Positions 1 through 8,413 of a stretch of 55,012 bases of DNA are shown here, piece by piece (the stretch's first letter is position 1; each line of letters begins with the position of its first letter). The notes below the pieces were generated by a model that did not search any database, was not told where the DNA came from, and saw only the letters and a list, made by a program, of their open reading frames with translations. The stretch comes from Beijerinckiaceae bacterium (lineage in GTDB: Bacteria; Pseudomonadota; Alphaproteobacteria; Rhizobiales; Beijerinckiaceae), in contig JAJPIC010000003.1 in NCBI GenBank assembly GCA_021324915.1, positions 1 to 55,012 of the forward strand, read 5' to 3'. The position numbers were made by a program, and so were the translations under genes.

Positions 1-125
1 AAAAAAAAACAACGGCCGGAGCAGCCCGGAAAACCACGAACGGGGGAGGGGGCTTATTTTCCCTTTGGGTTGCCCCGGGGGTCAAAAGGCCCCGGGGCCC
101 CCCGGGTGGGGGGGGGGGGGGGGGG
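1..125. other. Homopolymer-rich contig-end sequence, probably artefactual
   Basis: The window opens with nine A residues. A mosaic of G and C runs follows, ending in 18 consecutive G residues at 108-125. Nothing else in the 55 kb looks like this, and normal coding-quality sequence starts right after it. It is most simply read as low-quality sequence at an assembly edge rather than biology; that is inference. Confidence 0.6.
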
Positions 126-363
126 TTAGTCCACGTCCTCTCGTGCGGTATGCCGGTTGCTCCACTTCTTTGCGCAATAGGCGTTCGTGATCCTCGAAGA
201 TCGAAAGACAGGCCTCAAATAGCGCTAGGCTCGTTTCGGCATCGGCAGTCGGGCAGCCCGTCTTTTTAAGCTTCGCAATCAAGTCCATCTGCCGAGTCAC
301 TATTCGCCTTGCTTCGGCGACATGCCGGACAGCCATTTCGAGATCGCTTTCTCCGTCTGTCAT
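82..363 (-). CDS. Small conserved hypothetical protein, 3' end corrupted
   Basis: The reading frame gives 93 residues, but only about the first 79 (363 down to 127) look like protein. The last 14 are a Pro/Gly tail translated from the poly-G run at 108-125, so the true C-terminus is lost. The intact part is a charged helical protein beginning MTDGESDLEMAVRHVAEARR. It resembles small hypothetical proteins of about 80 residues common in Bradyrhizobium relatives, a family recognised from memory only. No catalytic motif, signal peptide or membrane segment is visible. Function is unknown. It lies just downstream of the AraC-type gene on the same strand. Confidence 0.5.
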   Translation of the reverse strand: MTDGESDLEMAVRHVAEARRIVTRQMDLIAKLKKTGCPTADAETSLALFEACLSIFEDHERLLRKEVEQPAYRTRGRGLTPPPPPHPGGPGAF

Positions 364-529
364 GGAATTTCACGAGCTTGGCTTCGGAAGTATGTCCCAC
401 CTCCCCCTGGTTTGCCAGTTCGATCTTTTCGAGCAAAGACAGCAGCCCCCGCTGCGAACTTACAGTCTTTCGACGGGCTTTCCGTCCCGCGACGGGCAAA
501 GCGCGCGATAACAGATGATAGCGCCGATT

Positions 530-1423
530 TCAGCGCATGCCGCTCTGGTAGCGCCCCGGGGTCACGCCCACGAGTTTGCGGAAGGTGTAGGTGAAGTGAC
601 TCTGGCTCGAAAAGCCGAGCATGAGACTGATTTCCACGATTGAAGCGCGTCGATCTTCGAGCAATCTCTTTGCTTCCGTTATTCGCTCCCGCATCACAAA
701 TTGATGGGGACTCAAGCCAACGGAATTCTTGAAGAGACGACAAAACCTATAAGGACTTACGTCAACTACGGCGGCGATCCTCGTGAGGCTGATGTCACTC
801 TGGAGATGAGCGCGTATCCAATCCGCTACATCTTGGAGTTCCTGACGGGAAAGGCGCGGTCGATCATCGAAGTTTCGTGATCCGGATTGGGAATACCGAC
901 GCGCCAGATAGGCGTAAAGCGCGAGCGATGTGCTCTCGCCGAAAATCGCGCCCGAGGGACATCCCGCGTCGATTTCGGCTTTCATGATCTCCAGAAAAGA
1001 CGATACGATTGAGTCTTGGATTCCGTCATGGTGCGACAATTGCGGTTCCCGCTGTTGATCGCAGCCAATGAGTTGGTTCAGGAGCGCGCCCCCGAGCTCG
1101 ATGTAGACTCGGCGAGGATCGTCGCCCTTGCCCATGCAGAATCGGCGGTACTCGTAGCCGCGAGGAGAAATAAGAACGCTTCGTAGCCCCTGAGCGTATA
1201 CACGTGATTTCGCCCCGATAGCATAACGTACTTTACCGGGACCACGATGAATCAAAATAGTATCGGAAGGCGTCCAGTAGCTTGCTGGAAGCGACTTGGG
1301 ACAATCAACCTCTTCAATGAGAAAGCCTGCCCACCGAGAATCTGCGCAGCTAAAGTAGGGCTCCCCAACGCCCGCATTACGGACCTTGCCATCGATAACG
1401 ACTTTGACTCTCTTATTCGGCAA
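530..1423 (-). CDS. AraC-family transcriptional regulator
   Basis: About 297 residues. The C-terminal 100 residues form a double helix-turn-helix of the AraC/XylS type: a first helix pair around DISLTRIAAVVDVSPYRFCR and a second around the family signature beginning IVEISLMLGFSSQSHF, ending FRKLVGVTPGRY. The N-terminal two thirds would be the effector or dimerisation domain and carries no motif I recognise. The longest frame begins at a TTG at 1435. The TTG at 1423 is preferred because GGAGG lies five bases before it; both are non-ATG, so the start is uncertain. It reads away from the double NTF2-like gene upstream (1561-2709, same strand), whose product may be in the same regulon. The DNA looks less GC-rich than most of the window, which may mean recent acquisition. 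The ligand is unknown. Confidence 0.85.
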   Translation of the reverse strand: MPNKRVKVVIDGKVRNAGVGEPYFSCADSRWAGFLIEEVDCPKSLPASYWTPSDTILIHRGPGKVRYAIGAKSRVYAQGLRSVLISPRGYEYRRFCMGKGDDPRRVYIELGGALLNQLIGCDQQREPQLSHHDGIQDSIVSSFLEIMKAEIDAGCPSGAIFGESTSLALYAYLARRYSQSGSRNFDDRPRLSRQELQDVADWIRAHLQSDISLTRIAAVVDVSPYRFCRLFKNSVGLSPHQFVMRERITEAKRLLEDRRASIVEISLMLGFSSQSHFTYTFRKLVGVTPGRYQSGMR

Positions 1424-1560
1424 CTCTGCCTCCAAAAAGTCAGGTTACCAAGTCTCCGCGTTAATGGCGCTTCATCAGCTAATTCGGTCGGCCAAACGTA
1501 AGTGTCCGACCGACCAACTCGCTAGCCTACCTCAGCCGTCGCCTAATTCCTAGGAGCCAG

Positions 1561-2709
1561 CTAGCACGCGCTTGCCCATGCCTGTTTGATGGCGAGGCGC
1601 TGAGCCGAGGTCATCTGATAGGTATCGAACTTTACTGACATGCGGCACACCCGTCCGTCGAGCGCGAAATCCAGTGCGGTGGCCATAAATATGCCCTCAC
1701 GCGTAAGTCCCTCCTTTGCGTAAATGCCGCCGGACTGCGATTGATATCCCCCGCCGATGAGGCTGCCCAATACTCTCGTCACGTAGGAATTTTCCCCGTC
1801 GGGAAGAAGTGCCAATACGGCACGGAGGAAAGCCGCTATGGCGTCCTTTCCCTTCAGCGTTGTGTCCGCATTGAACGTGCGATAGCCAGGGGAGTTTCTG
1901 AAAACGAGAGGATGAATGAATATGCAATCCTCAGTCATCATGTTCAGCACGGCATTGTAATCGCCCCGCGCCAACGCGCCGTGAAATTTCGAAACGAATT
2001 CCATGAGACCGTCCGAAGCGGGGTTCTTCGTCGGCTTGGTCGGCGCGCAGGGAGCCGCGAACCGCGGCCCGTTGGGATGCATCGGGGCCAGCTGTGCTGC
2101 AACGGGAACGCTGACAAAGGGACCCGTCGGGGAAAGCAAATCCACGGTCGTCGTCGGATCTCCGGCACCGGTCAGATCGACTTGCGCAAGCTGCATGCTG
2201 TCCCAATGGTCCGTATAGCGCTGGATCAGACCGCCCTGCATTTCATTTGCGGTCATCAGATCAAAGCCGCGCGCGAAGAATGTTCCGGGGACGTCCACGA
2301 ATTCCGACATGACTCCGTAGCGCAGGTCTCCCGTCGCGTGAACGAATTTGGAGAATCGTCCCGGGGTCCCCACCGCCTGAAAGAGCGGTCCGAAGGTGCC
2401 GGCAATGACGGTCTGATTGTCCCCTGGAGGACCGCAATTGACCCCCAGCATGTGATCTTGAACGAGCAAGCCGGTGCTCGCCCAATGCGCCGCGAAGGCA
2501 GCGATGTCGAGGTCGTCCTTGGCCGCGTAATATGATCTAAAGAACAGCTCTACTTCCTTCTGCTGCGCCTCTCTGTTTCGCAGGTCTTCACACGCCGGAT
2601 TTGGATTGCCCGTCAGCGCCTCGACCCTCGCTTCACTCAGTAGGCTCGCTCCAATAGCGGAGACCGCCCCAGCGGCAAGCAATGCTCTGCGATTGAGATC
2701 ATTCGACAT
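1561..2709 (-). CDS. Exported protein with two NTF2/SnoaL-like domains
   Basis: 382 residues. The N-terminus reads MSNDLNRRALLAAGAVSAIG, a twin-arginine-like pair followed by a hydrophobic stretch and small residues, consistent with Tat export. Two regions resemble the SnoaL/NTF2-like fold: roughly 48-180 (FFRSYYAAKDDLDIAAFAAHW) and 235-375 (FHGALARGDYNAVLNMMTED). These folds serve as ketosteroid-isomerase-like enzymes or binding proteins. No specific substrate can be read. The ATG at 2709 has GGGAGGG three bases upstream, a good ribosome site. It precedes the AraC-type gene on the same strand with a gap of about 140 bases. The domain call is by pattern, not by search; function is open. Confidence 0.7.
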   Translation of the reverse strand: MSNDLNRRALLAAGAVSAIGASLLSEARVEALTGNPNPACEDLRNREAQQKEVELFFRSYYAAKDDLDIAAFAAHWASTGLLVQDHMLGVNCGPPGDNQTVIAGTFGPLFQAVGTPGRFSKFVHATGDLRYGVMSEFVDVPGTFFARGFDLMTANEMQGGLIQRYTDHWDSMQLAQVDLTGAGDPTTTVDLLSPTGPFVSVPVAAQLAPMHPNGPRFAAPCAPTKPTKNPASDGLMEFVSKFHGALARGDYNAVLNMMTEDCIFIHPLVFRNSPGYRTFNADTTLKGKDAIAAFLRAVLALLPDGENSYVTRVLGSLIGGGYQSQSGGIYAKEGLTREGIFMATALDFALDGRVCRMSVKFDTYQMTSAQRLAIKQAWASAC

Positions 2710-3115
2710 AATCCCTCCCTTAAATTTTATTTGCGGCCGTAGATTGGAAGAACGCCGTTGAGCGGTCTTTCAGAATGTTGCCTCTCATTTGTCAGATTCT
2801 TGCTTGTACTTGCCAAACGACTCATACGCCCCGAAGCGCAGTCTTCATGCACGGCAATCAAAGCGGCCCCGTCCGCGAAAACTTCCAGCGCGAACGCCCG
2901 CTCTGGACAGAGCGAATTTGTTTGAGCAGGAAAGAGAAGCGTGCGGCGAAGCCCGTTTCGCAGACGCCCAGGTGTGAGGAGCAGGATAATCGGCTGAAGT
3001 CCGCTCTATGGCTCGCGCGATAATTGCGTTGCCATACGCGGAAGGCGAGAAAGCGCTTGATGCCGCGATGGCCGTCCGGCTGTTCAGCGGATGAGTTTTC
3101 CGGCGCGCGGGATCG
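2710..3115. other. Non-coding stretch, nothing recognised
   Basis: About 400 bases lie between the exported NTF2-like gene and minE. The small open frames here have no ribosome site, no family resemblance and overlap each other. The left part must hold the promoter of the 2709 gene, and the right part follows the stop of minE. No tRNA, convincing terminator or repeat was seen. Confidence 0.5.
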
Positions 3116-3388
3116 TCATGCTGTCATAGCGAGCAATGGGCTGGCCGAATTCGGAATTTCGACGTCGATTTCCAGCAGAGATACATTGTCTCCGCGATCC
3201 ATTTTGACGACGACATTGTCGCGTTCGACTTTGACGTGCTTTGCGATCACGCCGAGAATCTCTTCTCTCAGGATCGACAACAGATCGTTTTGCCCGCAGA
3301 GGCTGCGCTCATGCGCAAGCAGAATTTGCAGGCGCTCGCGCGCGACGGGGGCTGACCGGCGTTGCCCGAACAATCCAAACAGACTCAT
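3116..3388 (-). CDS. minE: Cell division topological specificity factor MinE
   Basis: 90 residues, normal for MinE (about 85-90). It begins [20 protein letters not shown], the membrane-targeting amphipathic start. The anti-MinCD helix follows ([14 protein letters not shown]), and then the topological specificity domain with [16 protein letters not shown]. MinE stimulates the MinD ATPase and drives pole-to-pole oscillation, keeping the MinC inhibitor away from midcell. Its ATG overlaps the minD stop by four bases (ATGA), so the two are translationally coupled. It is the last gene of the minC-minD-minE operon read on the minus strand. Confidence 0.97.
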   Translation of the reverse strand: MSLFGLFGQRRSAPVARERLQILLAHERSLCGQNDLLSILREEILGVIAKHVKVERDNVVVKMDRGDNVSLLEIDVEIPNSASPLLAMTA

Positions 3389-4200
3389 GCGGCTCTCCGT
3401 CCGAAGAGTTTGTCGAAAAGGCTTTTTTTATCGCTGGGAATCGTCATCGGAACATCCTCGCCCATCAGCCGCTGCGCGGCGGCCATATAGGCGCGCGCCG
3501 CCGCGCTTGCCGGGTTGCTGAGCGTGACCGGCGTTCCGAGATTCGAGGCCCGCAGCACTTCCTGGCTCTCCGGAACGATCCCCAAGAGCGGCGTTGCCAA
3601 TATTTCGAGCACGTCATCGATGCTCAGCATTTCGCCCGTCGCCGAACGGGCCGGATCGAATCGCGTGATGAGGAGGTGTTTTTCGATTCGCTCGCCGTCT
3701 TCGGCCTTTTTTGTCTTCGAATCGAGAAGCCCGATGATACGGTCGGAGTCGCGGACCGAGGAGACTTCCGGATTTGTAATGACCAAAGCCGTATCCGCGA
3801 AGCGCATGGCGAGCGTCGCGCCGCGTTCGATCCCGGCTGGACTGTCGCAAATCACCCAGTCGAACCACGAGCGCAGCTCAGTGATGACCTGCGCCACGCC
3901 CTCCTCGGTCAAGGCATCCTTGTCGCGAGTCTGCGAGGCGGGCAGCAGATGGAGATTTTCCAGCCGCTTGTCGCGGATCAGCGCCTGCGGCAGCTTGGCG
4001 AGACCTTGCGTGACATTGACGAGGTCGTAGACGACGCGGCGCTCGGCTCCCATGAGGAGATCGAGATTGCGCAAGCCGACGTCGAAATCGACGACCACCA
4101 CTTTCTGGCCGCTCTGCGCGAGCGCCGCCCCGAGCGCCGCCGTTGACGTTGTCTTGCCGACACCGCCCTTGCCGGATGTGATGACTACGACTTTGGCCAT
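3385..4200 (-). CDS. minD: Septum site-determining ATPase MinD
   Basis: 271 residues, the usual size. The deviant Walker A motif [16 protein letters not shown] sits at residues 8-23. The switch region follows, and the C-terminus ends [12 protein letters not shown], a membrane-targeting amphipathic helix. MinD binds ATP and membrane, recruits MinC and is released by MinE. The longest frame starts eight codons earlier at 4224, but the ATG at 4200 matches the family N-terminus ([13 protein letters not shown]). It lies 20 bases downstream of minC and overlaps minE by four bases. Confidence 0.97.
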   Translation of the reverse strand: MAKVVVITSGKGGVGKTTSTAALGAALAQSGQKVVVVDFDVGLRNLDLLMGAERRVVYDLVNVTQGLAKLPQALIRDKRLENLHLLPASQTRDKDALTEEGVAQVITELRSWFDWVICDSPAGIERGATLAMRFADTALVITNPEVSSVRDSDRIIGLLDSKTKKAEDGERIEKHLLITRFDPARSATGEMLSIDDVLEILATPLLGIVPESQEVLRASNLGTPVTLSNPASAAARAYMAAAQRLMGEDVPMTIPSDKKSLFDKLFGRRAA

Positions 4201-4220
4201 CGGACTCCCCTTTGCATCGT

Positions 4221-4919
4221 TCAAACCAGCGTTGCAATCATCAGACTGGTGCTTTCGAGCCAGGCTTGCGCGGGCTTGCTGCGCAGCTCCGCGGCCATGT
4301 CTTCCGCGGTCTGGTAATAGCCGTTGATCGCGAGCAGCTCGGCTTCATTGCGACTGCAGAAGATGCGCGCCCGCTCATCGCCGAACGAGCCTGCCATGGC
4401 CGTGCCGCGCAACGTCCCGTAGATGTGGATCGAGCCGCCCGCGACGATTTCTGCCCCGGAAGCAACCGAGCCTAAGATCGTCACGTCGCCGGCGGGAAAA
4501 TGCACGGATTGCCCGGACCGCACGGGTTCGTCGAGCAGCAGCGAGGCAGGTTCCTTTTGCGCCGGGGCTCCCGATGTCGGCGACTCGACGCCTATTGCCT
4601 TTTCGCTCGCCCAGCCGCCGCTCAGAACGGGCGGTAGTTTTTCGCTCGTCATCGCGGGGTCGACGCCGGTCAGCCCCATGATCCTGATGCCGCGTTGCGC
4701 CAATTGGTCGATCAGATGACCGATCGCGTGTTCGCTGAGCGTCACCGCCATGAGGTCGAGCACAACCGGCCGGCCGAGAAAGAAGCCGGGGGATTTCGCC
4801 GCCCATTCGCCGAGAGCAACGAGCCAATCGGCGATCGGCGGCTCGGGCGAAAGGGCAAAGGCGATGAACGAGCGGCCGCGAAAATGAAAGTTGCGCTGGC
4901 ACTGATCGATCGTGGACAA
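4221..4919 (-). CDS. minC: Septum site-determining protein MinC (FtsZ assembly inhibitor)
   Basis: 232 residues. The N-terminal domain (1-105, FHFRGRSFIAFALSPEPP) blocks FtsZ. A linker rich in Ser, Pro and Ala covers about 105-130. The C-terminal beta-helix (from RSGQSVHFPAGDVTILGSV through GGSIHIYGTLRG) binds MinD and forms dimers. The apparent start is TTG at 4919 without a clear ribosome site, and no ATG lies nearby, so the first residues are uncertain. It is the first gene of minCDE. In this order the operon matches other Rhizobiales. Confidence 0.94.
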   Translation of the reverse strand: MSTIDQCQRNFHFRGRSFIAFALSPEPPIADWLVALGEWAAKSPGFFLGRPVVLDLMAVTLSEHAIGHLIDQLAQRGIRIMGLTGVDPAMTSEKLPPVLSGGWASEKAIGVESPTSGAPAQKEPASLLLDEPVRSGQSVHFPAGDVTILGSVASGAEIVAGGSIHIYGTLRGTAMAGSFGDERARIFCSRNEAELLAINGYYQTAEDMAAELRSKPAQAWLESTSLMIATLV

Positions 4920-5270
4920 GACAGCGATTCCCGACGAAAGACGGCCTGATTAACGGTTCGTAAAGTTACCAAAAGGTTAACAGGAAGATTAATAATCCGT
5001 TGTCGTGCGGCGGACTGGGTTGTCGGCGCGTGCGAAAGATCTTCCGCTGATATTGGCGTGCGATCGAACGCCCCTTGCGGCGGCGAATCGAGGATCTGTC
5101 AAAAAGTAATGGCGATGACCAAGAGATCCGGATCCGGGCAGATCGGCGGGCTGCTTTCGGGGCGGCCCGCCGATGCCTCTTAAGAATATTTATTTCTTTA
5201 CAATAAAATTCTGCTTCTATAAATCGATCGTCGGCGGGCACTGGCGCTCCGAAACGGCCGGGGATCGAGC
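4920..5270. promoter_or_regulatory. Divergent promoter region of minCDE and the fae paralogue
   Basis: About 350 bases without a credible gene separate minC (minus) from the fae homologue (plus). An unusually AT-rich stretch at 5179-5223 stands out in this GC-rich window. Inside it, TTTACA (5197-5202) and TATAAA (5218-5223) could be a -35/-10 pair for the rightward gene, but the spacer is only 15 bases. The promoter call is inference from composition and position. Confidence 0.35.
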
Positions 5271-5816
5271 ATGAGCAAAATCGGGATTCGCGTTGGAGAA
5301 GCGCTTGTGGCCGGCGGCCCGCCCGGAACCGCTGCCGAACCGGAGGTCGTCATCGGCGATCTCGACAGCCCGTTCGGATCGGCCTTCGCGAATTTGCTCG
5401 GAAATCAGGTCGCCGGGCACACGCGCGTCCTCGCCTTGCTGAACACCGACGTGATGGTCCGCCCTGCCACTTTGTGCGTGAGCAAGGTAACCGTCAAAGA
5501 TGCGCGCTATACGAACATTCTCATGGGCACCGTTCAATATGCGACGGCCATGGGCGTCCTCGATGCCGTGCGCAAGGGCGACATCCCGCTCGCGATCGTC
5601 AACGACGTGGGCATTATCATCTCGATCTGGCTCAATCCGTCGGTCGTTGAAGTCGAGAAGCTCGACCACAGGAGTCTTTTCAATATTCACCGGGAAGCAA
5701 CGGCGCGCGCAATTCATAAAGCCATGGCGAATGAACCGTCGATAGAATGGCTCCTAGAAAACCAGGAGAAGGTCGTTCATAAATATTTCGAGCGTGCGCT
5801 GAACGGGGAATTGTGA
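5271..5816 (+). CDS. Formaldehyde-activating enzyme (Fae) paralogue
   Basis: 181 residues, slightly longer than classical Fae (about 170). The whole Fae fold can be followed: RVGEALVAGG near the N-terminus, VRPATLCVSKVTVKDARY mid-protein, GTVQYATAMGVLDAVRKGDI, and a C-terminal helix with TARAIHKAMANEP. True Fae condenses formaldehyde with tetrahydromethanopterin in methylotrophs. Compared with the Methylobacterium enzyme as I recall it, the catalytic His of the segment AHIDLIIG is missing; the aligned segment here reads AEPEVVIG. This is therefore likely one of the Fae2/Fae3-like paralogues of unproven activity, perhaps a C1 sensor or binding protein. The ATG at 5271 is supported by family alignment. 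The small gene at 5871 follows 54 bases downstream. Confidence 0.88.
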   Translation: MSKIGIRVGEALVAGGPPGTAAEPEVVIGDLDSPFGSAFANLLGNQVAGHTRVLALLNTDVMVRPATLCVSKVTVKDARYTNILMGTVQYATAMGVLDAVRKGDIPLAIVNDVGIIISIWLNPSVVEVEKLDHRSLFNIHREATARAIHKAMANEPSIEWLLENQEKVVHKYFERALNGEL

Positions 5817-5870
5817 CCGTCATTTGACCTTCATCCGGCAAGCTTATTCAGAGCGGCCTGGAGGTGGCGC

Positions 5871-6113
5871 ATGTCGGACGAAGTTGAAACAGCCGAACTG
5901 GACAAGTTGCAAGCCGCCTATGTGGCAGCGGTCGAGCGCTGGATCGAGGCGATCAAGGCGGAGCGGGATCTTGTGGCCGTAACTCCTCATTCCGTCGCGA
6001 AAGTCGACGACTGGGAGGCCGCCCATTTCCGCGAGGACGACATCCGCGAGGAAGTGCTCGAATTGAAGAAGAACTACGAAGACGCGCTGCGCGAAAAGTT
6101 CTTCGGCTTCTGA
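5871..6113 (+). CDS. Small acidic hypothetical protein downstream of fae paralogue
   Basis: 80 residues, rich in Glu, Asp and Lys and almost certainly helical (AELDKLQAAYVAAVERWIEA; EEVLELKKNYEDALREKFFG). No signal peptide or cysteine is present. GGAGG lies six bases before the ATG at 5871, so translation is credible. It sits 54 bases after the fae homologue on the same strand and is probably co-transcribed with it, making it a candidate partner. A perfect 14-base palindrome CTGAGCCGGCTCAG (6110-6123) covers the stop codon and could form a small hairpin. I do not recognise the family; function unknown. Confidence 0.75.
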   Translation: MSDEVETAELDKLQAAYVAAVERWIEAIKAERDLVAVTPHSVAKVDDWEAAHFREDDIREEVLELKKNYEDALREKFFGF

Positions 6114-6240
6114 GCCGGCTCAGTCGTCAGAGCGATATGCGATCATCTTGAATCAGACTTGTCCTATCGCTTCTGGACTGCTCCGCCGCGCTTTGCCCTC
6201 CTCGCAACGGCGCTGCCGACATATGTCACCCGTCGAGCGC

Positions 6241-7899
6241 TCAATGCAAAACCATGCGGCTGAACGGCGCCACATAGGCCTGCAGCGTCACGAGGATGCC
6301 CACGAGGCAGGCGAGCGCGATCGAGTGGAAAAACACGAAGCGCAGGATTTTCCCCTCGTGACCGAACCAATTGGTCGCGGTCGACGCGACAACGATCGAC
6401 TGCGCGTCGATCATCTTGCCCATGACGCCGCCCGAAGAATTGGCGGCGCTCATCAAGACCGGCGAGAGATGAAGCTGTTGCGAGGTGATCTTCTGCAGAT
6501 TGCCGAACAAAATGTTCGAGGCCGTGTCCGATCCGGTCAGGGCGGTCCCGAGCCAGCCGAGCAGCGTTCCGAAGAAGGGATAGAGCACGCCCGCGCCCGC
6601 AAACGCGAGGCCGAGCGTCGCATCGATGCCGGAGAGGCGCGTGAGCGTGCCGATGGCGAGCATGGCCGAAATCGTGATGAGCGAATAGGCGCAGATTCTG
6701 ATCGTCTTGCCGTAAGAGACGAGGAGCTGCATTGGTGAAAAGCCCATGGCGAGCCCGGCAATGATCGCGGCAATCAACATGCCGGAGCCTGTATAAGTAA
6801 GCCAAGTGAAGGAGAAGACTGCCGCCTCCGGCGTCGGATGTGCCACGACGGGCGGCATTTTGTTGATCAGCTTGTCGAGATGCGGGACAGCGTAGCTCAG
6901 CGTCGTATAGGGATTGACCTTGGCCTTGAACCAATTCGTACCCCAGACAAGCAGGATGGCGCAAACGAGAATCCAGGGCATGAGTGCCATCGAAACTTGG
7001 GTCGGCCTCGGGTGAGCGCTCTCGTGCGCAGGAGCCACGATTGCCGCAGATTCGTCGCGCCCGCGCAGAGCCGGTGAGGTCCAAAGCACCGCCGGCTGCC
7101 AGACGCGCAGAAAGCCGATGAGACAGGCCATCGAAATGAGAGCGGCGCCGATGTCGACGATCCAGGGATTGATGAAATTCGAGATGAGGAACTGCGGGAC
7201 CGCAAAGGAAATGCCGGAGACGAGGATCGCCGGCCATATGTCGATCATGCCGCGGAAGCCGGCGAAGGCCCAGATCAGCCAGAAGGGCACGAGCAGCGAG
7301 AAGAACGGCAATTGGCGTCCGACCATTGCGCCGAGCACGAGCGGATCGAGACCGGTGACGCTGGCGAGGCCTGCTATCGGCGTGCCGAGCGCGCCATAGG
7401 CGACAGGCGCGGTATTGGCGATGAGCGAAAGGCCGGAGGCGGCGAGCGGCGAGAAACCGAGCCCCATCAGGATCGCGCCGGTGACGGCGACCGGCGTGCC
7501 GAAGCCGGACGCGCCTTCGAAAAAGGCGCCGAACGAAAACGCAATGAGCAGAAGTTGGAGGCGGCGGTCTTCGGTGACGCCGCCAATCATGGCCTGCAAG
7601 GTGGCGAAGGCGCCTTTTTCGACGGTGAGCCGATAAAGAAAAATGACGTTGAGGACGATCCAGCCGATCGGAAAAAAGCCGGTGACCGCGCCGAGCAGAG
7701 TTGCGCGCAGCGACATGCCCGCCGGCATGGTGAAGAAGAAGATCGCGACGAGATTGGCGACGATCAGCGCAATAATGGCCGCGATATGCGCCCTCACCTT
7801 GTTCGATGCGATGAGGATCAACAGAGTTGCGACCGGCAGCGCGGCGGCACCCGTCGACAACAGGCTGTTGCCGAACGGGTTATAGACCTGGTTCCACAC
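6241..7899 (-). CDS. lldP: L-lactate permease (LctP/LldP family)
   Basis: 552 residues, matching the E. coli permease (551). It is a polytopic inner-membrane protein with about 12-14 hydrophobic helices. Signature stretches include WNQVYNPFGNSLLS at the start, SFGAFFEGASGFGTPVAVTG, IANTAPVAYGALGTPIAG and, near the end, NSSGGVMGKMIDAQSIVVA. It imports lactate, and possibly glycolate, with protons. The longest frame begins at a GTG at 7956 with no ribosome site. The GTG at 7899 has GGGGGG six to seven bases upstream and aligns with the family N-terminus, so it is preferred. No lactate dehydrogenase gene is adjacent. CAATTAATTG at 7965-7974 lies upstream and could be part of an operator. Confidence 0.93.
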   Translation of the reverse strand: MWNQVYNPFGNSLLSTGAAALPVATLLILIASNKVRAHIAAIIALIVANLVAIFFFTMPAGMSLRATLLGAVTGFFPIGWIVLNVIFLYRLTVEKGAFATLQAMIGGVTEDRRLQLLLIAFSFGAFFEGASGFGTPVAVTGAILMGLGFSPLAASGLSLIANTAPVAYGALGTPIAGLASVTGLDPLVLGAMVGRQLPFFSLLVPFWLIWAFAGFRGMIDIWPAILVSGISFAVPQFLISNFINPWIVDIGAALISMACLIGFLRVWQPAVLWTSPALRGRDESAAIVAPAHESAHPRPTQVSMALMPWILVCAILLVWGTNWFKAKVNPYTTLSYAVPHLDKLINKMPPVVAHPTPEAAVFSFTWLTYTGSGMLIAAIIAGLAMGFSPMQLLVSYGKTIRICAYSLITISAMLAIGTLTRLSGIDATLGLAFAGAGVLYPFFGTLLGWLGTALTGSDTASNILFGNLQKITSQQLHLSPVLMSAANSSGGVMGKMIDAQSIVVASTATNWFGHEGKILRFVFFHSIALACLVGILVTLQAYVAPFSRMVLH

Positions 7900-8047
7900 G
7901 CTATCCCCCCGAACCGCATTCTTGCAATTTGCGAGGAGCTTAGTGAAACGCGTCACTGCCGCAACAATTAATTGCCGGTGACGCTCACGTTCGTGTGTTG
8001 GATTTGATGCCGGCTGCCACGCGCGACCGCCATCGCTGGAGGACGAA

Positions 8048-8413
8048 ATGAATGCAGGCTGGCTGTTCGCGGCAAATATGCTGGCAACGATCTCGATCGT
8101 ACCTCCGGCCTTCGCGGCGCTCGCGCCCCAGTATCAGCGCATCGCGGAGCTGCGCGCGATCCTCAACGACGAGAGGATCACGGGTCTCTTCGACAGCGCT
8201 CATCCGATCGACAGGATCGAGCGGCTGAAGAGCGACCTTTATCGCCTGACCGGCGGCGCATGTCACGTCGACGTCACGATCAAGGATATGCCGCACGGGG
8301 AACCAATTGCCGGGCCCTGCGCCTTTATACTCGTGGCGGGCCCGCTCATATGCGACCAGAGCATGATCCGGAAAAGTGGGAGCCGGTTTTCCGAAGAGAT
8401 CATGCCCGAATGA
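8048..8413 (+). CDS. Small exported hypothetical protein with repeat-derived C-terminus
   Basis: 121 residues. MNAGWLFAANMLATISIVPP and the AFA that follows look like a signal peptide with cleavage near residue 24. The mature part is short, with an Arg-rich middle (IERLKSDLYRLTGGACHVDV) and one Cys. GGAG six bases before the ATG supports the start. The last 17 residues (from SMIRKSGSRFSEEIM) are encoded by the first copy of the tandem palindromic repeat at 8360-8512. The original stop has therefore probably been lost by insertion of the repeat, or the tail was recruited from it. Function unknown. It is divergent from the lactate permease. Confidence 0.6.
   Translation: MNAGWLFAANMLATISIVPPAFAALAPQYQRIAELRAILNDERITGLFDSAHPIDRIERLKSDLYRLTGGACHVDVTIKDMPHGEPIAGPCAFILVAGPLICDQSMIRKSGSRFSEEIMPE

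Noticed and set aside
2775-3521. Plus-strand frames across the 2.7-3.5 kb region
   Set aside because: They have no good ribosome site, and the right part is antisense to minE and minD.
4966-5241. 91-codon minus-strand frame between minC and fae
   Set aside because: It is Arg/Ser-rich, crosses the AT-rich promoter-like stretch and has no family resemblance.
6164-7237. 357-codon frame overlapping lactate permease on the same strand
   Set aside because: It is frame-shifted against a fully conserved permease and rich in Arg, Ala and His.
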